This document shows, one piece after another, positions 15,981-24,873 of a stretch of DNA of 24,873 bases. The notes under the pieces were generated by a model that was not told the origin of the DNA, did no database searches, and was given only the letters and a program-made list of their open reading frames with translations. The stretch is taken from NCBI GenBank assembly GCA_001275005.1, contig JWZX01002924.1, positions 1 to 24,873 on the forward strand, read 5' to 3'. Each line of letters starts with the position of its first letter. Position 1 is the stretch's first letter. The DNA is from Chrysochromulina tobinii (taxonomy: Eukaryota > Haptophyta > Prymnesiales > Chrysochromulinaceae). Made by a program: the position numbers and the translations under genes.

Positions 15981-16213
15981 CGTCACTCAGACACGTCAAG
16001 ACAAGTCAAGTCAAGTCAGACAAGTCAAGTCAAGGTATGGGGATTGGGGTTCCACAAAGCCTACACCCATGGTGCCTCACACAACCGACTCCCAGGGAGA
16101 ATCGCTGGACCGTTGTGCGTGCATAAGAAAGCAACAATTCCGCAACCCTTCAGCCAGGTCCACGGCCCTTCGAACCAAAAGTCACTCGAACGCTGAGTCG
16201 GAGTGTGGGTGAC
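15981..16213. promoter_or_regulatory. Divergent intergenic region (putative bidirectional promoter) with CAAGT repeats
   Basis: It separates the start codons of the NIPA-like (minus) and SPPP-C2 (plus) genes by 233 bp and must hold both promoters. Positions 15991-16034 are an AAGTC array (ACAAGTCAAGTCAAGTCAGA and a second block CAAGTCAAGTCAAGG), 11 bp upstream of the NIPA-like ATG and so probably in its leader. No TATA box was recognised. The frame into the plus-strand gene is open from GTG 16205, three codons upstream of ATG 16214. Confidence 0.45.
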
Positions 16214-19200
16214 ATGGTGCTGACGCAAAGGTCCTCTGCACCCACCGGCATCCTTTCGCTGCTGCTCCTCGCTCTGGTCGTCCTCGGCAGCGAGCCCGCG
16301 TGGCCTCAAGAAGAACAGGATGGCCAGGCCACGCCACCCTGGCCTCCCGGGCTGCCCTTGCACGCCGCCTGGCCTCCTGGGCTGCCCTTGTCGATAGCCA
16401 AACCGTCGTCCTCACCACCGCCGCCATCACCGTCGCCACCGCCGCCGCCGCCGTCTCCGCTGCCACCTCCTCCGTCTCCGCTGTCTTCTCCACCGCAACC
16501 ACAGTTGCCTGCGCCGTCCGACTTCACCGAAGCATGGCTGCAAAAGGTCGTGCTCGATATGCACCTATCGCCTCTACCACCACCCTCGCCGCCGCCGCCG
16601 CCTTCACCGCTGCCTCCTCCTCCGCCGCCACAGTCGCCGCCACCTCCTACGCCGCCGCCGCCGCCGCCGCCGCCCTCTCCGCTGCCTCCTCCACTGCTGC
16701 CACCACCTCCGTCGCCGCTTCTGCCGCCCGCGCCGCCGCCGCCGCCTCCCCCCCCTTCGCCGCCTCCTCCACCGCTGCCACCACCTCCTTCACCACTGCC
16801 GCCGCCACCGCCGCCACCGCCGCCAAAGCCCTGGCCTCCTCCCTCGCCGCCGCCCTCGCCGCCGCCGCACATTTTCATGCAAGTGGACGACAACAATGCC
16901 GACCACACGCTCCAGGTGACACACGACGTGCCGTTCGAGGTCTCATTCGTTGGCGCGCACGCCCTCCGCCAGGGGATGGAGGCGCGCCTGATGCCCTTGA
17001 GCACCCACGGCTGCTCCGGCTCGGCGAGCGCCGACCGCTCGATCTACGGCTCGACGCTCGACTCGACTCTGTCGATGTGGGTGACGCTTCCGGGGGCAGT
17101 CGATGGCACGGGCACGGCGATCTACGTGCTCTGCCTCGCCGAGCGACCGAGTGACCCTCTTGCGGATCATGACTTCACGCGGCATGCGCACGTGACCGCA
17201 GTCGTGTCGCATCTGCCCCCATCGATGCCGCCGCCGCCGCCATCGCCCTCGCCGCCGCCGCCGTCGCCCGCGCTGCCGCCGCTGCCGCCGCCCTCATCAC
17301 CGCCGCCGTCGCCGCCACAACCCTCGCCACCGCCACCCATGCCGCCTCCACCATCACCACCACTACCGACACCGCCTCCACCCGCTTCACCACCACCATC
17401 GCCACCGCCATCAACGCCTCCACCGTCGCCACCACCTTCGTCTCCGCCTCCCTCTCCGCCTCCCTCACCACTGCCACCCTCGCCGCCGCCACCCATGCCG
17501 CCTCCACCATCACCACCACCACCGACACCGCCTCCACCCTCATCACCACCACCATTGCCACCACCATCACCGCCTCCACCGTCGCCACCACCTTTGTCTC
17601 CGCCTCCCTCACCGCCTCCCTCACCACCGCCACCCTCGCCAACGCCCGGGTCGCCGCCGCCATCGCCGCCGCCATCGCCGCGGCCACAGCCTCCACCCTC
17701 ACTACCGCCGCCCTCGCCGCCTCCGCAGCCTCCACCCTCATCACCGCCGCCGTCGTCGCCGCCGCCTCCACCGTGGGACTATGGCTCGAGATGGTTCGTC
17801 CTCTTTTGGATCGTGGCGCTCGTGCTCTTCGTCCTCTTTTGCGGCGGCTCGTGTGCGCCGCACGTCTTCTATGCCTGCTGCTGCTGTGCCCTGCCCGTCG
17901 ATGCGCTGTGCTCGGTGCTGTGCACAATCGGAGGTGACAACGAGGGCAAAGACGACGAGGACTGTTTCGGGGGAGGAGGCGGCTGCTGCGCCGCCCTCTC
18001 GCGCCGCTGGGAGCGGGTGCGTCGCACTGTCGTGAGCGATGGCCGCGCGTACGGTGCTCTGGGCGACGAGGCGGCCGCGCCGACGACCTCTGAGGGACCA
18101 ATGAGGCGGCACTCGCTGGCCTCCGCTGGCCGCGTCGCGCTCGCTGCCGCATCGCCGCCGCTCGCTACGGGCGTGCGGCCGCGCGCCTCGCCGCCAACGG
18201 CCGTTGTGGTGCCGACACTCCCGCTGCCCCCTCGCCCGATGGGTGGCGCTCCGGGGTATACTACCTCCCCGGGGGCCATCACCTCCCCCATCTCGAGTGC
18301 GTACTCGGACTACACGCCCTCGTCGGCCAGCTACGCCGACGGAGGCAGTGTACGCGCGCGCGCGCGCTGCGCGGCCGATGAGCGCCTCGACGGCTACGGT
18401 GACGGGAGCTACGACGGTGGCGGCGGCGGCGACGGCGCCGGCGGCCGCGGCCACGATGACCACGATGGCTACGAGGATGAGTACGACGAGTACGACGAGG
18501 CCACGGATGATGATCGTCTGTTGCTAGAGTCCTACCGGTCGGACCTCGCCTCCAGCCGTCGAGGCGCCCATTACGGCGCCTCGCCTGGCGAGGGCGCCGA
18601 GGCGGTAGAGGACCTCCTGTACTCACGCAGTGCGGAGGCGACCGCGGCCGCCGCCGAGTCGAGCGCCACCTCGCAATTGGCCACCGCCAACTTGCACCGA
18701 GCCCTCGAAGCTCTCGCGTCGCCCACCCGGGCGCTCACCGCCTATGCGGACGCGATCGCGAAGCTAGACGCTGACTCGGCATGTAATACGTTCCTAATGC
18801 AGGGCGGCACGCTTACGTCGTCGGTGGCCGGCGTGGATGCCATCTTGTCGGCGCGCGAGGCGTTGCATGCAGAGGCCTCGCGAGTGGTGAGCGCCGAGGT
18901 ATTTGCCGAGGCCGCAGCAGCTGGCAGCAGCGGCGAGGGCGGCGAGGGCGGCGGCAAGCCCATCGTCTCGATCGGAGACGGGAAGCGCATCGTCTCAATC
19001 TCGGTGTCCGCGTGGTCCGGAGGGGGGCTGAGCCAACCCGAGTGGGCTGAGCTCCATGAGAAGCTCTCGCAGGAGGATGCCTCGCCAGAGAAAGGGTCGC
19101 CGCCACCGGCCACTGCTGCAGAGCAGCCGGCAAAGGACCGGACGCCCAATTCATCATCCTGGTCATCACTGCGGCAGGCCGCGACGCTGACAGCCACCGG

Positions 19201-21610
19201 AGGCTCGCCCATGAGCGACCAGGGCGACGAGGGTGGCGAAGGCGACGAAAGTGGCGAAGGTGATGAGGGTGGCGAAGGCGACGAAGGCGACGAGGACGAC
19301 GAGGTCGACAAGGGCGACAAGTCAAGTCGAGACAAGGACGGCGAGAAAGGCGCGTCCAGCGCGCGGCTCGGCCGCGTGGCACGGCTGTTCTCGGCAGCTT
19401 CAGCCCTCAGGGGCTCTCAATCGGCGCGCCGGGCCTCGGAGAGCGTACGCAAACCGTACCAAACTGCGTGGGAGAAGGAGGAGGCGGTGCGGCAGGCGAA
19501 AAAGCCCAAGGGGCCTGTTGTGGTGGTTGGTGCGCCCTCGTGCATGGGCAGCTGGAATCGGAAGCAGAGAGAGGAGCGAGAGAAGAAGGAGGCGGAGGCC
19601 AAGGCTCTCGCGATCGCAACGTCCCCCAAGCCGCTGCCCAAGCCGCACCCGCTTCCGCCGTACGCGGGCGCCATCCCGCGCGCACCGCCGCCGCTGAGCG
19701 GCCGGCGCTCTCCGCCGCTGCTCCCGTCGGATCAGGCCAAGCTTCGGCCGGCGCGCCTCGCGCCTCTCGTGTGCTTCACGAACACGCGCATCGCCGCCGC
19801 CGCGCCGCGGGCTGCGCGCCTCGAGCCTCACCAGCAGCTGCCGCAGCGACTTCAGTTCTTCCTGCGCACGCGCATCACGAACCGCGTCGGGTACGACGTC
19901 AAAGGCTTCTCCTTCCCAGAGTACACGGACGACAAGTACCTGCTCACGGCGACGGTGCAGCCAGGGTACGAGTCGGCGGGCCCCACGTTCCTGCTTGATG
20001 AGAAGATCGTCCGCCATCACGTGATCGGGTGCACCACGTGGCCGTCGGCCGAGCCATATCTCAAGGGCGAGCTCCACCTCGAGATCGTCGTGCCCTCAAC
20101 GGACAAGGTGAACCCGTCCGTCTTCCCGACGACCATGATCATCAACGCAGGCAACCAGACGCACCGGGGCGACAGCCATAATGAGAAGCCTGTGACGCTG
20201 CAGCACACGATGGGCTCGAATGCCGTCACGGGCAACGAGCTCCCGCGCATCAACGTTCCATGCACGCCCAAGCCGCAGCGTCCACCGCCCAAGGTCAGAG
20301 CTGTCTTCGACGAGCTCTCCCGTCCGGCGACTGCGAGCGGCGCAACTGCTAGCGGCGCCAGCGCGGTGGTCGCTTCGGACACGGACGCTCCGGCGGGTGC
20401 TCCGCCGGCCGCGTCGCCCTCGTCCACGTCGTCGGAGATGCGCGTGCTCGACATCGCGCGCCTGCCGCTCGCGCTGCGCGCCCTCGGTGCGGACCTCGAC
20501 TCTTGGGCGGGCAAAGCCGCTCTCCAGGTGGCTCACGGCTGGGCAAAGCTGGGCGGCGACGCGACACTCGATCTGTTCGAGTTCAGCCAGGCGGCGCGTG
20601 AGCTCGAGATGACGAAGCCGCCGATCCTCAAGCGCGACTCGCCGCGACGGACTTCGGAGGGCGGTCGCTCGTGGCGGCATGGCTCGCCCTATCAGACGGG
20701 CGTGCGCGAGCGCACCAAGCTCGTCGAGACGATCGAAGGCAAGGTCGAGGGCACCGATGCGGGTGACAGGAAGCGGCTGAACGTGGCGCTCGTGAAACAA
20801 CCCCTTCAACGGGCGCCTGCGCCCCGATCACCGGAGGAGAAAGAGAAGCAGCAGCTCCTCCAGCTGCAGCTGCAGCAGTCGAGGCAGCAGCAGCAGCATC
20901 CACTCGTGCCAAAGCTCGGAAATAAACTCAAGGGGGGCGCGGCCGAGGGCCGTGATGACGTGATGACGGGCGCGGCCGAGGGCCGTGATGACGTGATGAC
21001 GGGCGCGGCCGAGGGCCGTGATGACGGGCGCCGGTTGGAGCAAGCTGGTCTCTTCGTGGTGGAACTCGAGGGCGCCGACGGCCTCAAAGCCGTCGACATG
21101 ACCAACACGAGCGACCCGTACGTGGTCCTCAAGCTGCCTGGGCAGGAGGAGTGGCGATCGTCCGTGGTCCCTTGGAAACTCAATCCTCGATGGGATGAAT
21201 CGGCCTCGTGGCCACTTGCCTCGCGGCGAGAGCTTGTGCCTCTGGTGCTCACGCTCCAAGTCTGGGATCGCAACCACTTTGCGCAGGACAAGCCTCTGGG
21301 CGAGCTCGAGGTCCCTCTCGGACAGTTTGCGGACGAGACGCGGATGGATTACCGTTACGACCGCGAGCCCCTCGCGGGTGAGGGGCATGGGGCCACCCTT
21401 ACGTTCGCCCTCGTGTGGAAGCCCGACAAGGCGGCGGCCACCCCTGCACCTCCGATCGTGCCGAGCACCCCTGCACCACGCAACGTGCCAAGCACCATCT
21501 CGCCCGGCTCACACTGGGAGGGCCCTGTCACCACGAGGCCGCCCCCGAGCGCGATGCCTGACCCTTACACCCCGGAGATCGCGCCAAGGGTCTCGCACGT
21601 CGATGCCTGA
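16214..21610 (+). CDS. Single-pass SPPP-ectodomain membrane protein with cytoplasmic C2 domain
   Basis: ATG 16214 gives 1798 residues without an intron. Residues 1-31 are a signal peptide (GILSLLLLALVVLGS core). Two Ser-Pro tracts (about 64-219 and 333-521) flank a globular module (220-331, VPFEVSFVGAHAL, two Cys), an arrangement like pherophorins and other hydroxyproline-rich algal matrix proteins. A transmembrane helix follows (527-545, WFVLFWIVALVLFVLF), then a Cys cluster (YACCCCALPV) suited to acylation. The cytoplasmic part has Gly/Asp-rich stretches, an acidic repeat (about 1001-1046), an unassigned folded region (1212-1353, ITNRVGYDVKGFSFPEYTDD), a weak EF-hand-like stretch (1416-1466), Gln-rich sequence, and a C2 domain at 1611-1733 (VELEGADGLKAVDMTNTSDP, then YVVLKL, NPRWDE, L-x-VWDRN). 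Asp residues at calcium-binding positions are present. It is probably a wall-contacting sensor or tether; this role is inferred. Confidence 0.75.
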   Translation: MVLTQRSSAPTGILSLLLLALVVLGSEPAWPQEEQDGQATPPWPPGLPLHAAWPPGLPLSIAKPSSSPPPPSPSPPPPPPSPLPPPPSPLSSPPQPQLPAPSDFTEAWLQKVVLDMHLSPLPPPSPPPPPSPLPPPPPPQSPPPPTPPPPPPPPSPLPPPLLPPPPSPLLPPAPPPPPPPPSPPPPPLPPPPSPLPPPPPPPPPKPWPPPSPPPSPPPHIFMQVDDNNADHTLQVTHDVPFEVSFVGAHALRQGMEARLMPLSTHGCSGSASADRSIYGSTLDSTLSMWVTLPGAVDGTGTAIYVLCLAERPSDPLADHDFTRHAHVTAVVSHLPPSMPPPPPSPSPPPPSPALPPLPPPSSPPPSPPQPSPPPPMPPPPSPPLPTPPPPASPPPSPPPSTPPPSPPPSSPPPSPPPSPLPPSPPPPMPPPPSPPPPTPPPPSSPPPLPPPSPPPPSPPPLSPPPSPPPSPPPPSPTPGSPPPSPPPSPRPQPPPSLPPPSPPPQPPPSSPPPSSPPPPPWDYGSRWFVLFWIVALVLFVLFCGGSCAPHVFYACCCCALPVDALCSVLCTIGGDNEGKDDEDCFGGGGGCCAALSRRWERVRRTVVSDGRAYGALGDEAAAPTTSEGPMRRHSLASAGRVALAAASPPLATGVRPRASPPTAVVVPTLPLPPRPMGGAPGYTTSPGAITSPISSAYSDYTPSSASYADGGSVRARARCAADERLDGYGDGSYDGGGGGDGAGGRGHDDHDGYEDEYDEYDEATDDDRLLLESYRSDLASSRRGAHYGASPGEGAEAVEDLLYSRSAEATAAAAESSATSQLATANLHRALEALASPTRALTAYADAIAKLDADSACNTFLMQGGTLTSSVAGVDAILSAREALHAEASRVVSAEVFAEAAAAGSSGEGGEGGGKPIVSIGDGKRIVSISVSAWSGGGLSQPEWAELHEKLSQEDASPEKGSPPPATAAEQPAKDRTPNSSSWSSLRQAATLTATGGSPMSDQGDEGGEGDESGEGDEGGEGDEGDEDDEVDKGDKSSRDKDGEKGASSARLGRVARLFSAASALRGSQSARRASESVRKPYQTAWEKEEAVRQAKKPKGPVVVVGAPSCMGSWNRKQREEREKKEAEAKALAIATSPKPLPKPHPLPPYAGAIPRAPPPLSGRRSPPLLPSDQAKLRPARLAPLVCFTNTRIAAAAPRAARLEPHQQLPQRLQFFLRTRITNRVGYDVKGFSFPEYTDDKYLLTATVQPGYESAGPTFLLDEKIVRHHVIGCTTWPSAEPYLKGELHLEIVVPSTDKVNPSVFPTTMIINAGNQTHRGDSHNEKPVTLQHTMGSNAVTGNELPRINVPCTPKPQRPPPKVRAVFDELSRPATASGATASGASAVVASDTDAPAGAPPAASPSSTSSEMRVLDIARLPLALRALGADLDSWAGKAALQVAHGWAKLGGDATLDLFEFSQAARELEMTKPPILKRDSPRRTSEGGRSWRHGSPYQTGVRERTKLVETIEGKVEGTDAGDRKRLNVALVKQPLQRAPAPRSPEEKEKQQLLQLQLQQSRQQQQHPLVPKLGNKLKGGAAEGRDDVMTGAAEGRDDVMTGAAEGRDDGRRLEQAGLFVVELEGADGLKAVDMTNTSDPYVVLKLPGQEEWRSSVVPWKLNPRWDESASWPLASRRELVPLVLTLQVWDRNHFAQDKPLGELEVPLGQFADETRMDYRYDREPLAGEGHGATLTFALVWKPDKAAATPAPPIVPSTPAPRNVPSTISPGSHWEGPVTTRPPPSAMPDPYTPEIAPRVSHVDA
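20936..21026 (+). repeat. 33-bp in-frame tandem repeat (three units)
   Basis: GGCGCGGCCGAGGGCCGTGA begins at 20936, 20969 and 21002. Each full unit encodes GAAEGRDDVMT; the third ends at GAAEGRDDG. It lies in the linker just before the C2 domain, and the near-identity of the units suggests recent expansion. Confidence 0.9.
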
Positions 21611-22716
21611 GCCGTCGAGACCCATCTTCAGAAACCCGAACACTCGTGCCTCGACGAGTTGAATGTGTTCGGTACCTCGAAGATTTTCGGTCTTCGAGTC
21701 GAATCGGAACTACTCGTGCGGGGCGTAGCTTACTAGCTAGTAGCTAGTACCGTACGGTAGGTTTCCGTTCTCGGTTCGGCCGATATGGCACCCTGAGAGA
21801 TTAAGCGCGGCGCCGGGCCGACGGCCGTGCTCTATTGTGTCCGACGGTCGTTGATTATACCGGATTTGCGGGCGGGCTACGCGTTATAGGCGTCGCGAGG
21901 TTGCCGGCGATGGGCGCGCGGCGGACCGGGGACACGCCTCACGCGGGAACGCACAACCGCAGCTGGCACCGCTCGCCGGTTCGGTTCAGGAGCTGTGCCA
22001 TTGTGCCAATCGCCGCGTTTTCGAACTCCGGAACGTCGCGGACTCGGGTCAACAGGCCCGGCGCCTGCCCGTAATATGTGGGACTGACTCACGGTGCCGA
22101 GGTCGACAGTGACTGCCGACAGTGTCTCCCGACAGCCGATCTGTCGTCTCACTTATCACGCTGCCCCAATTTTCCAATTTCGGTGTTCGCTATAATTAAT
22201 CCCTAATACGGTAAAGACGCACAGTACGGTACATGTAGTTCATGTAGTGAGAAGTGACGATCAGTGTGACTACCGGTTCCGGGTTCGCCTACTGTAGCCG
22301 AGCGTGGAGCCTGTTTTCGAGGGGCTTTGTATCGATCGATTGAGGTACGATTGAGGCACCAGTCGTTTCAGAAGAGGGGCGAGGGATACGTACTCCGAGT
22401 ACGAATCACCGACCCTCACCCTACCGTGATGCGTGAACAGTGGTGCATGCACGTGACACGAGGCCATAAAAGCCGTTCCGGAAATTCCCTGTACCGCCCT
22501 GCAACCAGAAGCCTACCAGAAGCCTAGCTACAGTACTGGACGGCTAAAAACAGCCTGCCACGCACGCACACTCCCTAATACGGAAACCTAACATATACCG
22601 GTACGGGTAATGATCCTGTACTGTACTGTACGGTATACTGTTGTGTACTGAACGGTAGATCGACTTCTGGTTGGTCTTCGTGTCGGTACCGGTATACTCA
22701 ACGCCGCGCGTCGACA
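21611..22716. other. Intergenic region, 1.1 kb, with hairpins and short repeats
   Basis: No gene is supported; the ORFs here have no coding character. The 3' flank of the SPPP-C2 gene holds two hairpins: ACTCGT/ACGAGT (21642-21659, with outer pairing to 21671) and CTCGAAGA/TCTTCGAG (21676-21698). A TAGCTTACTAGCTAGTAGCT stretch lies near 21727. CCCTAATACGG recurs at about 22201 and 22573. A TGTAC array (CTGTACTGTACTGTACGG) lies at about 22616-22634, within 100 bp of the next ATG. TATAATTAAT at about 22190 is AT-rich but far from the gene. Confidence 0.5.
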
Positions 22717-23907
22717 ATGTCGTCCTCGTTCCTCGTCATTCTTCTTCGTCTTCTCATTGCCCGCGCGCTTCACACGCGCGTGGAATCGCCGCCGCGCCGG
22801 CCATACATAGCTTACGAGCGTCCCTTGGCTTCGCCAGGTTCTGCCGATGACGGTCGTACCGCCGTCTGCCTTACCGGCCTCCCACGCAGCCTGTACGCCA
22901 CTTGGCCGGACGAGGTGGAGATTCCAAAGGTTGTGATTCCAAACCAGAATCTTCATGCCTTCAAAGGCCTTCTGAAGCACTTCCAGTGGGCTGGCCCTCG
23001 GCGCCGACGCTTCCCCGACAACATCATGGCGGCATCCTTTCACTACAACGTCTTCGATCAACTGTCGAGGTACGGCGGCTACGATCTCTTTGTCGTGCAG
23101 CCTGGCGCCATTCGTGGTACTGATGGCGAGCTGCATATGCAAGCGCAGCCGAACCCTTGGAATGGTGGCTACGAGGCGCTTCGACCAGATACCGTCAATT
23201 CACAGGGTGTGCCAGATACCATGACAATCTTTGAGAAAGGGGAAGAGACTCCCCTGCCCTATAACAAGAGCGATCCGCGCTGGAAAAGATATTTCATCAG
23301 CGCGCGCATGCCTTCGAAGGAGCCTGCCTATACGCAGAACCTGCTCTTTCAGCTCTACGACCAGCACCTATGCAATCAGATTGCGCGCAATTACTCGGCG
23401 GCGACGAACACGACCTACCGATGGAAAATGCGGATGCGCACTGATCTGGCTTTTGTACACCCCATCCCGCCACTGGCCTCGCTCGACCTGGGGAACCGGC
23501 TACATCCAAAAGTGCGCCACACCAGCGCGCGCTACTTCCCCAAGTCCAACCAGGACTCGTTCGCGGTGGGTGAGGCATGGGTCATGGATGTGTTCTTCGA
23601 TCGTTACCGAGATGTGTACACACACCCCTACACGGCGACGAAGAAAGGCTGGACACTTGAGGGATATCTCGCATCTTATATGCTCGAAAAGTTGAATGCC
23701 ACCTTGCACGGCGATGACAATCTACGCGGTGTGATTGTGCGCATGAAAGGCTTTACGCGCGGACGCGACGCGCGTGCGCAAGGCGGGGATTTGAGACACA
23801 AGGGCATCGGCATGGGCATGCAGAACGAGACGCTGGAAGTATCAGCATATGAGGCCCAGCAGAAGGCGATGCTCGATGCGAGCTATAGATTGATTCAACA
23901 ATTTTGA
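22717..23907 (+). CDS. Glycosyltransferase-like type II membrane protein
   Basis: An ATG at 22717 opens an intact 396-residue ORF. The N-terminus MSSSFLVILLRLLIARALHT is a signal anchor of Golgi type II style, followed by a short stem. A strand-like block AVCLTGLPRSL (about 49-59) and GGYDLFVVQPGA (about 120) resemble the start of Rossmann-type glycosyltransferase folds. YRWKMRMRTDLAFVHPIPPL (234-253) resembles the K/R-x-R-x-D element of eukaryotic GT-like proteins, which often open AVC-x-SG-x-RS and carry Y-x-W-x-x-R-x-R-x-D. Five possible N-glycosylation sequons (NKS, NYS, NTT, NAT, NET) fit lumenal exposure. I cannot assign a CAZy family, donor or acceptor. The upstream SPPP protein would be a possible acceptor class, but that is speculation. 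Confidence 0.55.
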   Translation: MSSSFLVILLRLLIARALHTRVESPPRRPYIAYERPLASPGSADDGRTAVCLTGLPRSLYATWPDEVEIPKVVIPNQNLHAFKGLLKHFQWAGPRRRRFPDNIMAASFHYNVFDQLSRYGGYDLFVVQPGAIRGTDGELHMQAQPNPWNGGYEALRPDTVNSQGVPDTMTIFEKGEETPLPYNKSDPRWKRYFISARMPSKEPAYTQNLLFQLYDQHLCNQIARNYSAATNTTYRWKMRMRTDLAFVHPIPPLASLDLGNRLHPKVRHTSARYFPKSNQDSFAVGEAWVMDVFFDRYRDVYTHPYTATKKGWTLEGYLASYMLEKLNATLHGDDNLRGVIVRMKGFTRGRDARAQGGDLRHKGIGMGMQNETLEVSAYEAQQKAMLDASYRLIQQF

Positions 23908-24060
23908 TGGTGAGGAGCGTGTGGTGTAATCGGAGTCTGTTGCAATTTGCGATTTCCCGTCTTGCGATCTCGGGTCGCGGCTTGTCGCGGCTGAATCGCG
24001 ACCGCCATCAACGCACCGGTTCACGCAGACCACGCTCATTCACGTCACAATGCCTCTTTT

Positions 24061-24873
24061 TCACAGAGGGTTTGTTTCCCAGGTCATAGTGAAAGGGCGG
24101 CGTCGCGTCGTACCACCAGACCTTTGAGGAGTAGCGGTCCGTGTCCGGCCTCTTCGTATTGTGACCACACGTCGCCACCTTGCCCGCCTCTTCGTATTGC
24201 ACCGCCTCTGCCATTCCACCACTCGGCCAGCGGCTTGAGCGAGGCCTTGGAAGGGCCGTTGGCGTGCAGTGCGCACGGGCGCTCGGAGCAGTGCGCGTGG
24301 GCGCCCACCATGGCGCCCGTGCTCCATGTTACCCTTGGCTACCTCGCCAGCGATGCGTGCCACCTTTGCCGCTGTCGCCCTGGAGGTGTTTTGATAGCGT
24401 TTGAACGTAAGAGTCGAGCTGGCCCCTGCCATGAGCATCTCCACATCAACCTTGGACAGCCCCTGGCCACCATTCATGCGAGCATGCCGAGCTTGCACAT
24501 GACCGTTAGTAAGGAGGTGGCGCGCGAGGCCGGACATCCCCTCTCCCAGTTTGCCCGGGTTGATGATAAGCTTGCCCATGGCGTCACAGCAGATGGAGCA
24601 GACGTACCTGCCGTCGCCGAGAGTCTCGATGAAGCACTCACTCTCATCATTGCCGAGCATCATCTGGAAGCACGCTTCCTTGCCCTTCTTCTTGAACGCC
24701 TTGAGCACCTTTGCCAGGTCCTGGGCTGAGGCTGCTTGGGGGGCCTGTCCTTTGGGCTCATCTTCAGCCTGGTCTGCTTGATCAGGGGCCTCAGCAGGCA
24801 TGATGGGTGCACAGTCATCTGGGACAATGATGCGCAATGATGAGATTGAGGTTGGCACCGATGGCTTGATGAG
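24061..24873 (-). CDS. Zinc-finger (BED-like) protein, 5' end beyond window
   Basis: The minus-strand frame is open to the right edge of the window, so the start is not seen; the first ATG inside is at about 24801. After an acidic, Gln/Ala-rich part (about DQADQAEDEPKGQAPQAA) and a basic helix (KVLKAFKKKGKEACF) comes YVCSIC...HLLTNGH: C-x2-C, about 24 residues, H-x5-H. This fits a BED or U1-like single zinc finger, found in transposases and chromatin proteins. Residues after N-M-E-H-G-R (below about 24320) become Arg-rich and look out of frame, so the coding part may end at an intron or frameshift there. Positions 24149-24162 and 24185-24198 share GCCTCTTCGTATTG. The family and the 3' end are uncertain. 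Confidence 0.4.
   Translation of the reverse strand, partial: LIKPSVPTSISSLRIIVPDDCAPIMPAEAPDQADQAEDEPKGQAPQAASAQDLAKVLKAFKKKGKEACFQMMLGNDESECFIETLGDGRYVCSICCDAMGKLIINPGKLGEGMSGLARHLLTNGHVQARHARMNGGQGLSKVDVEMLMAGASSTLTFKRYQNTSRATAAKVARIAGEVAKGNMEHGRHGGRPRALLRAPVRTARQRPFQGLAQAAGRVVEWQRRCNTKRRARWRRVVTIRRGRTRTATPQRSGGTTRRRPFTMTWETNPL

Noticed and set aside
16306-17496. Minus-strand Gly-rich ORFs opposite the SPPP gene
   Set aside because: Pure GGC/GGT low complexity, antisense to a well-supported gene with a signal peptide and C2 domain.
21835-22527. Short ORFs and possible tRNA in the 21.6-22.7 kb gap
   Set aside because: No coding bias, and no A-box/B-box pair or cloverleaf could be found by eye.

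Overview
The window looks like nuclear DNA of a GC-rich unicellular alga, most likely a haptophyte (related to Chrysochromulina, Prymnesium or Emiliania). The grounds are long, nearly intron-free open frames with strong G/C third positions; serine-proline (SPPP) extracellular tracts of algal-wall type; a Cys motif of the type CDDGG..C.LG.DC.D; a protein made of Sfi1-like R-x-LN-x-W repeats; TTAGGG-type telomeric repeats; and a probable 70-nt GT-AG intron. The lineage is inferred from gene style, not from a marker gene, and there is no rRNA, tRNA or organellar gene to settle it.

Layout. (1) 1-1110: a decayed proline-rich, Cys-motif gene on the minus strand, its frame broken by a TGA exactly where a Cys codon is expected and by frame changes in the GC repeats. 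(2) 1148-4180: a patch that looks mobile-element related or gene-fragment rich. It holds two unrecognised small ORFs, a minus-strand protein resembling the zinc-ribbon OB domain of replication protein A, a frameshifted JmjC/cupin fragment, and two copies of an identical 17-bp motif 1.7 kb apart. (3) 4194-4840: non-coding, with an interstitial telomeric repeat inside an inverted repeat. (4) 4841-6289: an intact unknown protein rich in N-glycosylation sites. (5) 6441-7360: a foldback-like element whose arms are built from the heptamer TGTCGAG. (6) 8219-9031: a secretory 2-oxoglutarate/Fe(II) oxygenase of the prolyl 4-hydroxylase type. (7) 9482-12907: a 1141-residue Sfi1-like tandem-repeat protein. 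(8) 13376-15980 (minus): a NIPA-type membrane transporter fused to an EF-hand and to C-terminal repeats. (9) 16214-21610: a 1798-residue protein running signal peptide, SPPP ectodomain, transmembrane segment, long cytoplasmic region, C2 domain. (10) 22717-23907: a type II membrane glycosyltransferase-like protein. (11) 24061-24873: the 3' part of a zinc-finger ORF that runs off the right edge.

How the genes may relate. No operon is expected in a eukaryote. There is nevertheless a secretory/cell-surface theme: a prolyl hydroxylase candidate, two SPPP proteins that could be its kind of substrate, a glycosyltransferase-like protein and an N-glycosylated unknown. The NIPA-like and SPPP-C2 genes are divergent, with start codons 233 bp apart, and may share a promoter. 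Both carry calcium-linked modules (EF-hand and C2), which makes co-regulation worth testing. No CRISPR array, prophage or bacterial-style system was seen.
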